Below are positions 1-14,804 of a stretch of DNA of 64,000 bases, in pieces. The notes beneath the pieces are model-generated. The model was not told where the DNA came from, did no database searches, and was given only the letters and a program-made list of their open reading frames with translations. Position 1 is the stretch's first letter; the number at the start of each line of letters is the position of its first letter. The position numbers and the translations under genes were made by a program. Source of the stretch: Acestrorhynchus altus (lineage: Eukaryota; Chordata; Actinopteri; Characiformes; Acestrorhynchidae); assembly GCA_034509495.1 (NCBI GenBank), contig CM067520.1:22894220-22958219 (forward strand), in the 5' to 3' direction.

Positions 1-1160
1 CCCATAAATCTGACCAGTTAAAGGGGTCCAGTAGAATAATGAGCCAGCACATTCAGAGATCCACACTCACACACAGGTGGATCAGAACTCCACATTCACG
101 GTTTGGGGCAGCAGTAGTCCCACACTCCCGCAGCACTCCCTTTGCCTTCCCACCCTTTCCCTGTCCAATATGTCCCTAAAATAGTGCACTAAAGGCAGGG
201 CGGGGGAATGAGGCCCTCTATTTAAAACCCAGCTCTACCACCGTCAGGGTAATGTGACCTTCTCTGGCACGGTGCAGCACTGACACCCAGCAACACTCCT
301 CAACAACCCCCCCCTCCATTCCACAACCACACTCTACATCCACCCCCCCACACCACCGCTTTTTAGTTCCTCATCCCATTACATACACTTTTCACCTTCT
401 TCTTTCCCATTTGTCTGACTTTCTCTGCCTCTTCGTCCAATTTTGATCAAAGCCTACGAGGCCCAATCAGGAGGAGGAGCTTTGAAAAATCGTATTGCGT
501 TTCAAATATTAATCAATACTCAACGTTACAGCTCAGGAAAACCTGCCTTTTGGTAGCTGGAGGAACAACTGTAAGCTAGGTGGACGGACGGGTGGGGGGC
601 AAGACTCAGGAGGGTGAAGAAACTGCACTGTGGCTGAAAGTGGAGATGAATCCAGACATACCTCTGAGACATCTGCCCCCTTCTCTTTCTCTCTCTTTCA
701 CTCCCTCTCTCCCTCTCTCTCTCTCTCTACTTGAGAGCAGCCACAGCATGGCTGGGCCGCAGTGTTTGACCCACATATTTAACTACAGGATGATTAGACC
801 AGAAGTTATGAAAACCAAGTCCTCAACCACCTTCAAGCCAGAATTACTGGTCGTTTCCTCTGTGTGCTAGTAAGGACCTCCTTGACAGTGCTCTTATTGA
901 GCGGCTCACTCCAGGCATGGGCAGGTCATTCCATCTCATCATTGCATGCTATCTATGGAATTGAAGGTTATAGTTCAGTAACTGTATCAACTCTCACACT
1001 CTTAATGCTGCTGAGAGCTAGTTAGTCTTGATAATAGCGGCTTTCACTTGAGAAAGTTCAGATGTTTAGGGTTGATATTAGAGGTTCCACAATTGAAGCG
1101 CACCTTCACCTTAAATCTATCTTCGGAATAACCAGACCCTTAATAACCAATTTATATGCT
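1..1160. other. Flank downstream of trpm4, no gene recognised
   Basis: No exon of a known family is visible on either strand. The one plus-strand reading frame here (580-870) runs through a (CT)n low-complexity tract near 680-730 and resembles no protein I know. Confidence 0.5.
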
Positions 1161-1164
1161 GACC

Positions 1165-1170
1165 TTTATT
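1165..1170 (-). terminator. poly(A) signal of trpm4
   Basis: Plus-strand TTTATT is AATAAA on the coding strand, about 220 bases beyond the proposed trpm4 stop codon. Confidence 0.5.
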
Positions 1171-1388
1171 AGAGAATATATATTTGTACAAATTCTATAC
1201 ACGTTATTTGACACTTGATTTTTGCAAACAACATATATATACAAATAATCGAATTTGCATAGAAAATGTTATGGTTCTGCAAGATATAATCTGCTAAAAT
1301 GTCCAGTATTGCCTTTCAGTGTTCAAGTCCTGGACAGATCTAAGCAGGGATCTTGGAAGCTCTAAGCAGCAGCGCCTCTGATCCGCAG

Positions 1389-1486
1389 TTACTGAATATG
1401 ACAACCCGATCCTGATCTGGCTCCCAGTCTTCCCATGTAAGGCTCCTTTGAGGCCAAGACCACACCAGCCTCGGAATCAAATGATC
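1389..1486 (-). CDS. trpm4: trpm4 exon 29, putative terminal coding exon
   Basis: Exon 28 ends AGAG|GTACTA in phase 1. On the minus strand a pyrimidine-rich stretch ends CTCGAG at 1487, and what follows joins in phase as GSFDSEAGVVLASKEPYMGR and ends TAA at 1389. An AATAAA on the minus strand lies about 220 bases further on. The peptide has no counterpart in human TRPM4 that I can recall, and the acceptor is ordinary rather than strong. Another frame of the same DNA is open over 60 codons, so this exon and its frame are tentative. Confidence 0.45.
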
Positions 1487-1895
1487 CTCGAGACGAGTGG
1501 GAGGGGTGAGTAGGAAAGGCATTAGTCAAGTCTAAGAACACGATTAAAGAATAAATCTCCAAATAGCAATAAAATATTATTGATATTCATAATTTAAAAG
1601 GCAACATGTGGTTTTGAACAAAAGTCCACCCTCTAAAGAGCCCCAATATATACAAAACAGTAACAGTAGACCATTGAAATCCTTTTTCCCTTGTTCACAG
1701 TTTGTATAATTATATAAAGTAAAAAAATAAAAAGGTATTTGCAGGGACGAGATGTCCAGTCCTCTCAACAAAATGAACCGGACAACTGAGGGGACAGAGT
1801 TCAAGAAATGTCTCCTTCCTTCCTACGCCTATGACAGTGAGACAACCTGAATATCTTTGTGTGTGTGTCCAAGTGTGTGCTTGCGTGTGTGTGTC

Positions 1896-1948
<53 letters not shown>

Positions 1949-4900
1949 TGGCTGTCCAGTAGCTCCTTTGGTTTAAGGCTCCTTTAAGCATCGTTCCATC
2001 AGGATTTTGAAGCAGGGTAGGTTGGGATCATGTCTGAAACAGTGGACATTAGACAGATCAGTGCTGGACGCTGATGTGCAGCTTTTCGTAGCTTTGCAAA
2101 TACCTACATGCCATGCATTAGAAGACCCTTCAATTAATCACTTTCCCGTGGTAAGTAGTCAAGCACATTTACACCACCACATACTGTATTGATGCATGTA
2201 GATTAATAACATAACAGGTCTTAAGCAATTTTGATCCTGTGAATTTGAAATCAGTGTGATTTGGACAGTTGTAAAGCTATGGTTGGCTGATCACTGTCGT
2301 CTCTATCCCTGCAGTACATAATATAAAACCGTTCCAAGAGCCTTCGCGAGGCCTGTTTCAGCAATGTGTATATATAAGGCTGATCTAAAATAAGCAGAAC
2401 TCTGTTAAGTCACTGAGAAACTTAAGCCTAGAAATGCCGTCGCAGTAAGACAGATAGAGAGCAGTTGCAGGGAGTGAGGGAGTGAGGGAATAGTACCTCT
2501 CCGAAGAGGCGGAGGACGAGTATGTTTGTTCGGGTCACTTTGAGCCAGTGCTTCCATTATCCACTGGAGGGCGTTAGAGCAAAAGTCCATCTGAAAGGGA
2601 GAAGGTGTGATAATATACCATAATGGGCCTCATGAATTAAATCATTTCATTAAAATCAAATTCCTTGCCTGTCGGGACATTTTGAATGGTGTTTTAAAAA
2701 AAAAAAACACAGAATCACAGTATATTTAGGACGTTGATGTTGCTAAAGGCCCTTTCATATGATTGGGAGGCTTCTTCATTCCGTTTCTGGAACCATACTT
2801 GCGGTTAATTACTTTTAAAGCTACACAGCAGTTTTATAGTACTTACTTAACACTAGAGCTGGGAAAACGATTGTAAATATTGTTATACTGCAAACTATTT
2901 TGTAGAAGAAATAAAAATTTAAAAAAACATGCAGGTGCACAATTTAATTCCAAAAAAGACTGCAGTCAGTACAGCAGAGTACAGTCTGCATGTTCTGCAG
3001 TAGAAACATCAGAGTTAAAAGGACAGCATGACAGCTGCATTTCACAATCACGACTTCTCGTTTGTGTATCACAAGCTTTTTATTCATATCACCCAGCCCT
3101 TCTTAAACTTGTAAAACTCTTTAAAAAGCCAAGATATTATTTTACCTAATGTGGGTTAAAACACTAGGTTTCTGTGTCTGATGCCCAAATGAGGGAGGAA
3201 GTCTGATTTTACAGATAAAGTTACAGCTATGTGGTGCATGTTGTCCTGATAAAGTACTTCTTTAGCAATATTCATATTTGTAACTATTTTGTCCCATTAG
3301 CTCCAACTGTGTACCATTTGTTGTACCATTGACTCCCAAGGAATGTTCCATTTTTTAATCCAATTGACTCTTTTTTCCCACTGACTCACATCAACTTTTA
3401 TATTTTTGTCCCATTGACTGTCCCAGTTGTCCCATTTTTATCCCATTTACTGTGTCACATTTTTGTCCCACTGATTCATATTGACTATCACATTTTTTGT
3501 CCCATGTACTGTATCCAATTATTTGTCCCATTGACTCATATTGACTGTCACATTTTTGTTACATGGATGGTCTTATTTTTTTTTACCTTTCTTCTCATTT
3601 TTTATCCCATTGACTATGCACCATTTTGTCCCACTGACTGTGCTCTGTTACTAGTGCATCTTAAAAATAGAATATTAAATAATTATAATTATATAGAGTT
3701 TTGCTTATTTAACTTAAAAAGGTAAATTGGCACATTTTACATTCATTTACATTAACATTCAGCTTTTTGTTTTAATGTTGATTATGTTTGATAAGTACTT
3801 TACTCAAAAATAACTCAATCATTCATTAAAATGAACTCAAATTAAATTAAATTCATCATTAAATTACATTCTGGCTTTATCACTTTACACGTAATACATA
3901 CAAAATGATAGCATCTTTTTGATCAACTGTAATGCTTAGACTGAGAAATAATATGCTGTAATATGCTGTTTCAGCAGCTCACTAAAGTGGGAAGTCCGTA
4001 CCAACTCCCGAAAACTGGAATAATGCGTCTGTATTGTGGTACTTTTCCGATACTGCCACCACTTATCAAAATTCAAAATGCTTCAGAGTAAAATGTTATG
4101 GGCAATTTTATTTGAACCTCGTAACACTGAAAAATGAGATACTGAAGAAACACTGAGATGTGAGCAAACGTAACCACATGTGAACCGAGTGGGTGGTGAG
4201 GGGTGGTGCTGGTGGAGCATATAGCGTGGAGACAGTGAGATGACGGATGGTCTGCAATCTGTGCTGAGTAGGCAAACAGAACAGCTGCTGCTGAACTGAG
4301 ATGCACACACAGACACATACAGTATGCAGCATGCCAACACACACACACACACCCAAGTGTGGCATAGGAACTGAGGAAAAAAACATCTTGCGTGTGTGGT
4401 GTAGAGCAACAGATTGGTGCGCATGGTCCTCACTAACCTCAGACTCCAGTGCTCTCAACCTGCGGTCGTGTTCTCGAATCTCTACCATCTGCTTCAGTAT
4501 GTTGTCCACCCTACACACACACACGCACACACAAGATGGCAAAACCCAATTCAGCAAGCCCCAACATTCTCTGTGTGTCCTGTTCTTACACATACGTAAT
4601 TGGAGCTGCCACAGTGAGGGTCCCCAAATGCCCCTGGGTGTGAATTTCATGCAGGTCTCAGAGCCCAAAAAGCAAACTTAGCAGTTAAAGAACCCAAGAA
4701 TAAGACACAAGTATAGTCGAGCTTAGGCGGTAGAGAAGGACTGACTTGGCAGAAGTGCGTTTGAGACGCTCAGTGTCACTGTCCCGCAGTTTCTTGCTTT
4801 GATTTGAGAGCAGGTTCTCCTTCTGCATGGCCTCCCATGTGTTTAGCCTACTGGCCTTCCTGCCATAGAGGTCCAACACTGATGGAAGAGCAAAGAAAGA

Positions 4901-7900
4901 AAAGGAAAAGGAGGTGAGAGATGAGTGAAAACTGATAACATATGGAGCACATTCCATATTTTACTCTTGGTCTCCAACACAAGCCCCTCAGTTCAACTCA
5001 CTCCTTACCGGATTTAGGTCCTCTATGATAATTCTTACGAGTAGAATCAAATGTCTCTTACAGAAGATCAAAAAGAAAAACTGGACAGGCCTGGTGCCCA
5101 ACCCTCATGGCTTACTTACTGAAGTGTTTGATCTTGGTGGAGGACACTTTACGAATGTTCCTCTTGATGAAAAGGTGCAAGTGGGAGAAGATGATGAAGG
5201 GTGGTGCCAGGCAGGGTCGGGAATGATACTCCACTATCAGGTTGTATCGTTGGAACTTCCAGTGCAGATCGCTGTGTTCTTGAACCTTATTAAATGTGTA
5301 GCTGCATGGAGACGATCCATACACGCCATTAGTTATTAACTACACAGATAGTAAACTAACCAACTATGGACAATCCAATGCAAAATACTTTTGTATTGTA
5401 ATTGACCGATTTCACAGTTTTTAACCGTGACATCACACAACCTCATGTCTATGTAATACAAAATGGAAAAAGACATCTAAAGCAGCTTAATACCTGAACA
5501 TTGCAATGAGCAAGTTTAGCAACAGGATATTGGTGACCAGGAGGTATAAGGACAGCAAGATGAGGACCAGCCAGTTAGCTTCAGACTGTGGACAGGGTTC
5601 TTCTCCCTCGTGGATAAGGGTCACATTGTCCGTGCATGGTCTGTCCCCTCTTTTATGAGCTGGAAAGACAATCATTTTCAATTTTCTTTACTAGTTAAAG
5701 AGCCAAATTATCAGGCATGTACAAAAGCCTAGTCTTAAAATGCTCTCCTTTACAATACTGTTTATTCTAGGTCTGGGAAAACAGCCCATAATAGTTAACA
5801 GTTCTTTTCAGCTCACACTCACCATCTATTTCTTCCAGAGGTATCTGTCCATAGATATGCAGGTACGGCCTGTAAAAGACTCTGCGAAAGACCCAATAAG
5901 GTCGAGGGTCATAGGAATACAACAGGGCCTGATTTGCCACTCCATAGGCCATTAGCCAGACTCCAAGGAAGAACAAAAAGAAGAACACGTCCTTTACCTG
6001 AGAGACAAAACTTTGGTAAGACACAGCATCACATGTGATGTTTATGTAAATCAGGGGTGTCAAAATCATTAGTAGCTCATCCATTTCCTTTGAAAACTTA
6101 ATATTGTGTCCAGTTTTTTTATTTTTATTTTTGCTAAATAATGTTGACTGACATTTAGTGTCTGATAAATCGACAGAAAACAACATAGAACATCTGTCAG
6201 AGCTATAAAATATGCCAGTAAACATTTTCATAAAGAGGGTCAGTGTTTGCTTTGACCCGATGGGTTTACGCGATTCTCTTCAGATATCTATGTAACTTCA
6301 TCTTGTATGTGTGAATGTCCAAATGTCCAAATCAGCTTTACCCGACATTAACTAGACTGTATCTTGCCAGCCCTCTAGTACAAAGTCTGGGTAAAGTCTG
6401 AGTGAGCCCATGTGTGAACAAAACAGGTTCTTATGTGGAGAATTCACAAAGAGTTTTTCCATACTTCTTGTATAAGTCCCTTGACTTTTGCACATGCACT
6501 GTTCCAGATCCAGTACCAGATCATTTGTACTGGACAGAACCTGGATTGTATACCTCAAGCCCAATAGTATAAAATGAGAGTTATATCTGAGTCAACCTAT
6601 GTGCTAATTGAGATGATCATTTTTGGACAAATTCGCAGTTGGTCAAGCCAGAGATGTTATAAAGATGCCAAAATAGCATCTGTTTACAGATAAGGTCCCA
6701 CCCTTCAACAAAAACAGCCAATCAGCTTTCTGGTTACTCAAAAAGGGTCAACATACTAGTGCTCCAACTGATGTGCATATCTGATTCTCCAAACTGTTTC
6801 CATAAGTGAAACTGGCATCACATGGCTTCAACTCTGGGTTGATTGGAGATTTTGATTGGTTCTGCCACTGAGACTGACTGTCTTCTGTCCTGTTCATATG
6901 AGGCCTGCACTCATTAACAGCACAGCACACCGAAAAGTGCAAAACCACTGGGAATCTGAATCCTGCTTTCACTTGGGCCCGGATTGAGTCCCAGCCCATG
7001 ACTGTATGTTAGACACCCCTGAAGAAAAGATGCAATTAAGACATGTTCCTCACCATTTTTCCAACAATGATGATTTTAGGCCCCAGGTGTTTGTTGACTG
7101 CAAAGATATGAATCAGTCTAAGAGTGAAGACCATGTAGTCTACACACAGTACTGAACGACCAAACTCATACGACCAAGGGAACATCCTGCAATAAACACG
7201 AATATGAAAAGTTTTAACGTAACATTAATAAACAAATACACTCCACACGCAGACAGTCCAGTCCTTATCCTTCTACACACACCTGCAGATGAGTCCAATA
7301 CAGAACAGCAATATAGCAGTAAGGTCAAACTTGTTCCACATGTCCTGGATATATAAGCTCATACTGTGACACAAACCGGCATTGCCTGAAACAAAAGACT
7401 TTGAAGAAAAAAAAATCAAGAGTGAGAGTGTGTACGTGTGTGTGTGTGTGTGTGTGTTTGTGTGTGTATATGTAATGCATACATGTGTATGAGTTCACAC
7501 CTGTCGAATTTCCTCACAGACAAGAGTAAATACCCAGAAGTACAAAAGGTATTCAGCATGGGCAGGGCCATCTGGAGGTGGAGGTTGGAAATCGACCAGT
7601 AGAATGTAGGCAAAAAGGAGCAGGAAGATGAAATACATCAGTACATTGCCTAAAAAACAAGTGACTGGAGCAAACCAGAACTGCTTCCATCGATGTACTA
7701 TGAAAGGTTGTTTGGGCAAGCCAGCTTTCGCTTCTGGAATAAAAGAATAATACAATCAGCTGATGATCTTCAAGATTCTGGCTTATATTTGTTTGGATAA
7801 GAAGTGCACCTATACCCACCTTTAGAATCTTTTTTTAACGCTGCATGTTCCTCAGCATTCTCGTCCCTGTGGACGAGATTTAGAAAACAGACACACACAC

Positions 7901-8053
7901 TTAGAAATGTTCAATATTCAATTTGGACCAGATATTTGAGTGTATTATAAAAGTGCTGATTACGTTTGTGTGAGATCAGCAAAAGAGAAATTGGCATCTT
8001 CCCCTCCATATACATCTCCATGATGGCCATTCTCCGGCCTACCCTCTTCCTCC

Positions 8054-8121
<68 letters not shown>

Positions 8122-8199
8122 TAAACATGTCTGCTACACAGTATATCTGTATCTACACTGTATGGAAAGTATTGGGACACGTACACAACATTACACCTN

Positions 8200-8245
<46 letters not shown>

Positions 8246-11200
8246 GTGGGCAATTAGAAAATAAATGTAATGGAAGTGTTTGGGTTTTTTTCAAGACAAA
8301 GCAGAAAAATGAAAGTACAAACATCTGATCCTTACGTGTGAAAAGTGAGGTCTGCCAGAGAGAAGGCTGCTGTAGTGCTTGGTCCTTCTAGGCTGTCTGT
8401 GTGCCTGACCTGGTGCTCCCTGAAAGACAGACAATACAGATGTTTGTGGACACCCCTTCTAATGAATGCAACATTTAGCTACTTTAAGATGGAACCGCTG
8501 CTGGCACAGATGTGCAAATGCACACACAGTTACATTACAACAGCGCTCTAATGAACCTACTGTTACCCTGCTTAATACTAGACATTTTCTCCAACAGTTC
8601 TCTAAACCACGAGTCATGATGGTTACTACTGATGGTTCTTGGAGTGATGCCAAAGGTCCCATAAAGAACAAAGATGTCTGTGTGCAAACATTTACATTAA
8701 ACCAAAGGTTAATTAGGCTATTTAAATGTTCTTCACACTCACACAGCACATTAAACAAGAATAAACCCTGGTCTGAGAAGGATGGCTGAGCACCTAACCT
8801 GAAACTAATGAGGTTGGTGTAGATCAGAGGTGGCATCAGGAACGCCATGACCAGCTTCCACGCTTCTGTCCTGCTCTGCATATCCCCCCACCAGATCTGA
8901 GACAGCAGAGTCTGTCCAAGAAAGAATGAAAAAGCATGCAAGAGACATCATGAAGTACGGTTACCCTGGCAAGTGAAATATGTAGCAAAAACAGCAGTAC
9001 TGAGCGTATTCTGTGGTTGTATGTTTTGTGCTGGCCGTTATGACATCAAATCATGATTCAGATATTACCTTCATTTTACCCTGATAATGATGAAAGCATA
9101 CATGCACATTTCAGTTCCACACAACACTACTCCAGCCAATAAGCAACAGGGGTCATTCATAATCATGCATAGGTGAGATGGGGTGGAAGGGGAGACAGGG
9201 CTTGCTATGTGTTGAACATGCATTGTACACATAAAGTACATGCAAGAAGAGACAGCAGAGAAACAGCCAAAAGGGAAAAGACTGGACTAGCAAAAGCAAT
9301 ACAAACAGAGATCAGATGAGACACATGATAACACGGGTGACTACGCTGTTGGAAATGCCAAAAGGCATGAAAAGATTTGAGGATGTTGCTCTACTCCTGC
9401 TTAATAGGTGTTTTTGCTGTTTCACAGAAGTCAGCATTGTTTCATAAAGTTTGAGAATAGTTGTAATAGATTATCACAACTGTTCGGCTTAGCAGCAATT
9501 ACCATTGTCTTCTCTGTTATACTGTGGTATTTTATTGTAACACTACAACAAATCAAATGGTTTTAAGGACAAAAGATTCTATAGTGATGTTGGTTAGGGA
9601 TGATTTGGATTGGCTAGGTAGCAATAGTTAACCTTGCCAGCCAGAGGTGCCATCACCTGTAATAAAATGATACTGTTGCTGGCCTGGTTCGCCAACTTTA
9701 GCAGGGGTTTCACAGATGAAAGGGGGCTCTTGTCTTCATCCTTAATGATATGGATGGGAATGTTTGGCAGTAGTGTCCACTGGGACTGGACTGAGCGCCA
9801 CAAAAATCCTCACCAGACATACACACCTGCACTCCATCGTGACTGAAGAAGATTCGGGCGTCAGCAGCAATGGCCATCTGCAGACAGGTGACCCCACCCC
9901 ACACAGGCGATGTTTTGATGAGCAGAGTGAAGGAACGGCTCTCACTGCTCTGGTAACAAGCACTGAATGCATCTACAGGAAACAGGACACTGCAATCTGT
10001 CAGTCTGTATTTCCACAAAAACACAAAGGCTGCATCCCTTACTACATTCAAGCTTTTCTTATGAGCAGTAATATGCACAAGTGTACAATTTACTGGAAAT
10101 AGATCAAACATACACTATACACTATGTCCAAATGTTTGTGGACACCCCCTCTAATGAATGCATTCAGCTACTTTAAGTTGCACCCATTGCTGACACACTA
10201 GAAGGAATCAACAGATGGGAAAGAAACTTGGTTTGTAGTTTTGACATCTTAAGCTACGCAAATGGTTCTCATTTCACGCTCAACGCACATGTGACTGACC
10301 ATATATGGTCATTCCATTGCCCACACTTTCCATTTTGATTTGTGATGTTGGTAGCATCCAACTACCAACTGAAGTATACATCAGAGAAGAGTTCAAAACC
10401 AATGCAGTTGGAAGAATCTGAGAGGGGTTACATTGTACCCCACCCCCACCCCCACCCCCCCCCACAGTAAAAACTGCAGAAACCAAGTGTGGGTATCCAA
10501 GCTGGTCACCATTAAGAACCTTTAGGCACACTGTGTGAGCAACTGAGACGCTGCTTCTGTATGTGTAGCTCAATAAATATTGATCTTAATCAGTTATAGT
10601 TCCTAATCTCCATCTTTGTCCCAATAGCATTGCAATCTAAACTATTGACGATGCGTGTAGATGTACAAATGCACACACAAAGCTTGTCTATTCCCTGTAC
10701 AGAGCTTTTGCCAACAAAATAGGACACTTTGGAGCAGATAAACAAGAACCTATTGACTCTCAATGCTCAGGGGCTTTACAGTCCCGTAGCCCACACCTGG
10801 CATTAGGCACGGTGCCAACAGATTCATGAGCATCTGTTCCAAGAATTTCTTGTGGTTCAGAGAGGTCTGTTCTATTGGCAGCACTTGTCTACATGGATGA
10901 GACAAAATGAGTGTGCATTTGCACATCTGTGTCAGCAATGGGTGAATTTAAAAATAGATCAATGCATATATTAGAGGGTATGTCCAGAAACATTTGGACA
11001 TATTGTGTGCATCACTGATCCCACCTGTGGGTTCATAACATATACTGGAAGAGCACTTGATTGTACTCCGTCTAGAACGTACCGTGGGCCAGCCCCTCAA
11101 ACTTCAGAGCAAGATCCTTCATGGACAGCTTTGTCTCAGTCTCATTCTCTAGTTTACACAGCTCCCTTAGAATCTTGCATGCACACAGAGCACTCAGAAC

Positions 11201-13752
11201 AGACTCTCCTGCCTTAAAGAGAGGGATTAGACAGAACAACAGGAATCAAGGTGAATAAGCAAATAAAATGTGCAAAAGCTTGTTTAGTAAATCAATGTTA
11301 AATTATTCATCAGACTGTCAGAAGATCCTGTATACAGCCATAACATTAAAACCACCTGCCTAATCCATTAATACTACCAAAATAGCTCAGAACAGTCAAG
11401 GCATGGACTCCACAAGACCTCTGAAGGTGTCCTGTGGCATCTGGTACCAAGACGTTAGTAACAAATCCTTGAAGTCTAGTGAGATGTGAGGTGGGGCTTC
11501 CATCAGCATCAGTGAGCCTTGGTTGCCCATGACCCTATGGAGCACCTTTGGTAGGTACTGACTAATGCACACTGGGAACACCTCCCTAGTGGTCTGAAAC
11601 AACACAGCGTCAAAGTGTCCCAGGTTTTTACACTTGCCCTGTTCCAACACTACAAGAACTGGCTGTTCGCCTGTCTGACGGCTTAATTGGTGATGGGTGT
11701 ATGTCCAATAGTGTGTAGACACCTGTTCTTGCAGTGTTTATTGCTGTAGTAATCATCACTACTCTTCTAAAACAGAAAGCCTTTAGGCTTGAAAACACAA
11801 GTGAGGTCAAGTACTAAAGTGCAGATGTGGGACGATCAGTTCTGAATCATAAACACACCCCAACCCATTCCAAAAGGCATTGGATGGAGCTTCTTTTATC
11901 CTTCTAGTGAACACTAATAAAGGGTGTCTGAATGCCTACATTTGGACATACAGCATATTGGAGGGAAGGAGTGAATGAAGAAATCCATACCATCTCCCAG
12001 AAGTAGATGGCCATTTCACTGCGGTTCTGCAGAACAGCCCAGATGAACAGTGAAGCCCAGGGGTAGGTACATGACCGCTGACCGTATGCACCATCACTCT
12101 GCAGCAACCTATTCACATACTGACAGACACAATGATGAAAAGCAATGTATTAATACTGTAACTGTAGCATTATTCTCAGAAACTCAAAGATATTATTATA
12201 GAATGACAAAGGCATGAACAACAAGGTGGTTCTCAATCTGGTCCTCAACCTTCCATCCCAAACTGCCCCCATTTTTGTTGTATCACCGTGTGTTCTGTGC
12301 TAATGTACCCAGATAGAATTGATGCAAAACTTTACTTTATGTAAATGTTTAAAGGTGTGGTCAGATTAGACACTGGGTACAAAGTTCAGTGGCTACTTTT
12401 GGGTAGTGTACCTGTCGATGAGAGACCACTGACTAAGGCAACATGTACATAACATGCCTCTCATGGCAGAGCTGCCAACAGGCATTTTTCAGCAGGATAA
12501 TATTTACAAACGCACATCAAGGGTTTCCCATGAATGCCTCTGCCAGACTGAAACAGTTCTGGCCCTGCCTGGTTGCCAGATTTATCGCCAATCAAGCATG
12601 TATGGGATGCCATATACGAAAAACTACACGTGTGCAGGATCTACAGACCCAGCTGCAACATCTGTGGCCAAATGTGCTGCAGGATGCCGTATGGAACCTG
12701 TACATCTCCATGCCCAACCATATCGTATGTTGTTTCCAGGGTAGAGGCCCAACAGGGTCTCCTTTCAATTGTACAGTTCATCAATAAACGTATCAATTCA
12801 CTCTAATATTGTAATCATTTACAGAAATGTACACAAAGAAAGCTTCATTACATTCCATCAACTCCTTTTTGTACATTTCATTGCAATGAACTGCTAATGC
12901 CAACATAATTCTGATATCATCATGTTTTTCTGTGTGAAATGGTTTTTATTTCATAGTGGACATAATATTTCAAGGTCAGTACCTTTGCTGCTTTCCTGTT
13001 GCTCACTCCTGGCTCTAGACCAAGCACAGAATAATAAAAAGGCTGACACGCTGCCCCAAATATTTCACCTAATAACCGGGAAACCTGGAACACAAAACCC
13101 ACATTTCAGTCAGAAAAGGAGCTGGTGTGTAGAACTGGTTTGAGTGGATCAGACACAGCAGTGCTGTTGGAGTGTTTAAACCTCTCAGTGTCAAGGCTGG
13201 ACTGAGAACAGTCCACTGACCATATATCCAGCCAATAGCATCCTGTGAGCACTGATGAAGAACTAGATGACCTCTCTGACTTTACAACTCAATAGGAGTG
13301 TCTAATAGAGTAGACAGTGAGTGGACACAGTGTTTAAACACTACAGCAGCACTGCTGTCTCATCCACTCGTACCAGCACAACACACACTAACACACCACC
13401 ACCATGTCAGTGTCACTGCAGTGCTAAGAAAGACCCACCACCCACATAATAGCTGCTCTCTGGGGTCCTGATCATTGAAGATGAGAGTGAAATGAGGGTA
13501 ATAAAGATTGGAGAGAAACTTAAACGGAGTTTAGTCTAAAAGAGGAGCTGATAAAAGAGGACAGCTGATAAAATGCACAGCGAAATAAAATCATTAAAAA
13601 GTTCAGTTTTTTTTATTTAATTCAAAGGGAAAACTGTCATATTTTATTCTATTGTGATGAGTTTGAATAAATTACTAATCAGACAGTATCAACATAAAAA
13701 TAAGGCTTGAAAATGAGTTATACTTTTGAAATAAATTATGAACAAAAACATT

Positions 13753-13814
<62 letters not shown>

Positions 13815-14212
13815 CTAATGAATTGACAATACAAATGTCAATAAAGCAGACATTCATTTATAATTGCATCAAAATAACTCAATCAACTTAAGGTCAATGA
13901 AATAACCCCTGCTCACCTCATACAGGCTGAGCCCACGAGCACTGGGCGGGACCTTGAGGGCTCTTTTGCCGTTTTCATCATTATCTGAGTCTGGGGAGTG
14001 GGCCTGTGTGGAGACAAGGCTTTGACGCTCCCTCAGCCACTTCTGCAGCAGTGTAAATGCCAAAGAGCTGTCGGACAGAGACTGGTACAGACTCTCTAAA
14101 CGATGGAACGTCAGATATTCCAGAATATTCAAACCATTTTCTATGAAGACCCGGACAAACTGGGGCTTATTGTTAACCAGTGCATCTGTCATAGAGTCCT
14201 CCAGATCACAAT

Positions 14213-14275
<63 letters not shown>

Positions 14276-14756
14276 TAAAGCTTCTGTGTTTTGGATGCTC
14301 AAAAACAACGCTCTTGCAGTTACTCTAACCTTCCACTGGATGTTGCCACTGAACAGCTCAGTCTTGGCAATGTCCACTCTGTTCCAGGCTACAGCCAACT
14401 TCAGCTCCTCTGTGTATTCACTGGCATTACTGCTTATCTGTTTACAGGCTACACACACAAACAAACACACAAATAAAATCTTGACGGTTAGAACATACAC
14501 TACATGCCCAAATGTTTGTGCATATTTTAAGCTGCACCCACTGCTGGCACAGATGTGCAAATACACACCTCTGACCAGAGCTTTCAGAAGGACAGTGTCA
14601 AAATCATCTGGACCGTCCTGCTCTCCATGAAACACAGTGATCAAAGCTCTGTTCTGATAGATGCTCAGAGCCTGAGGAGGGGAGGGAGAAGAGGAAGGGA
14701 GACAGAGGAGTAAGTGTTATTATGTTTATTATTATTTTGATTATATATTATTATTA

Positions 14757-14804
<48 letters not shown>

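Noticed and set aside
1710..1991. His/Thr-repeat minus-strand frame
   Set aside because: Translation of the (GT)n microsatellite.
9764..10102. 112-codon plus-strand frame
   Set aside because: Antisense over trpm4 exon 15, which has strong family similarity on the minus strand.
14189..14280. Ser/Leu run joined to trpm4 sequence on the minus strand
   Set aside because: It is the (CT)n pyrimidine tract of intron 10 read as protein. The exon begins after CTCAG at 14213.
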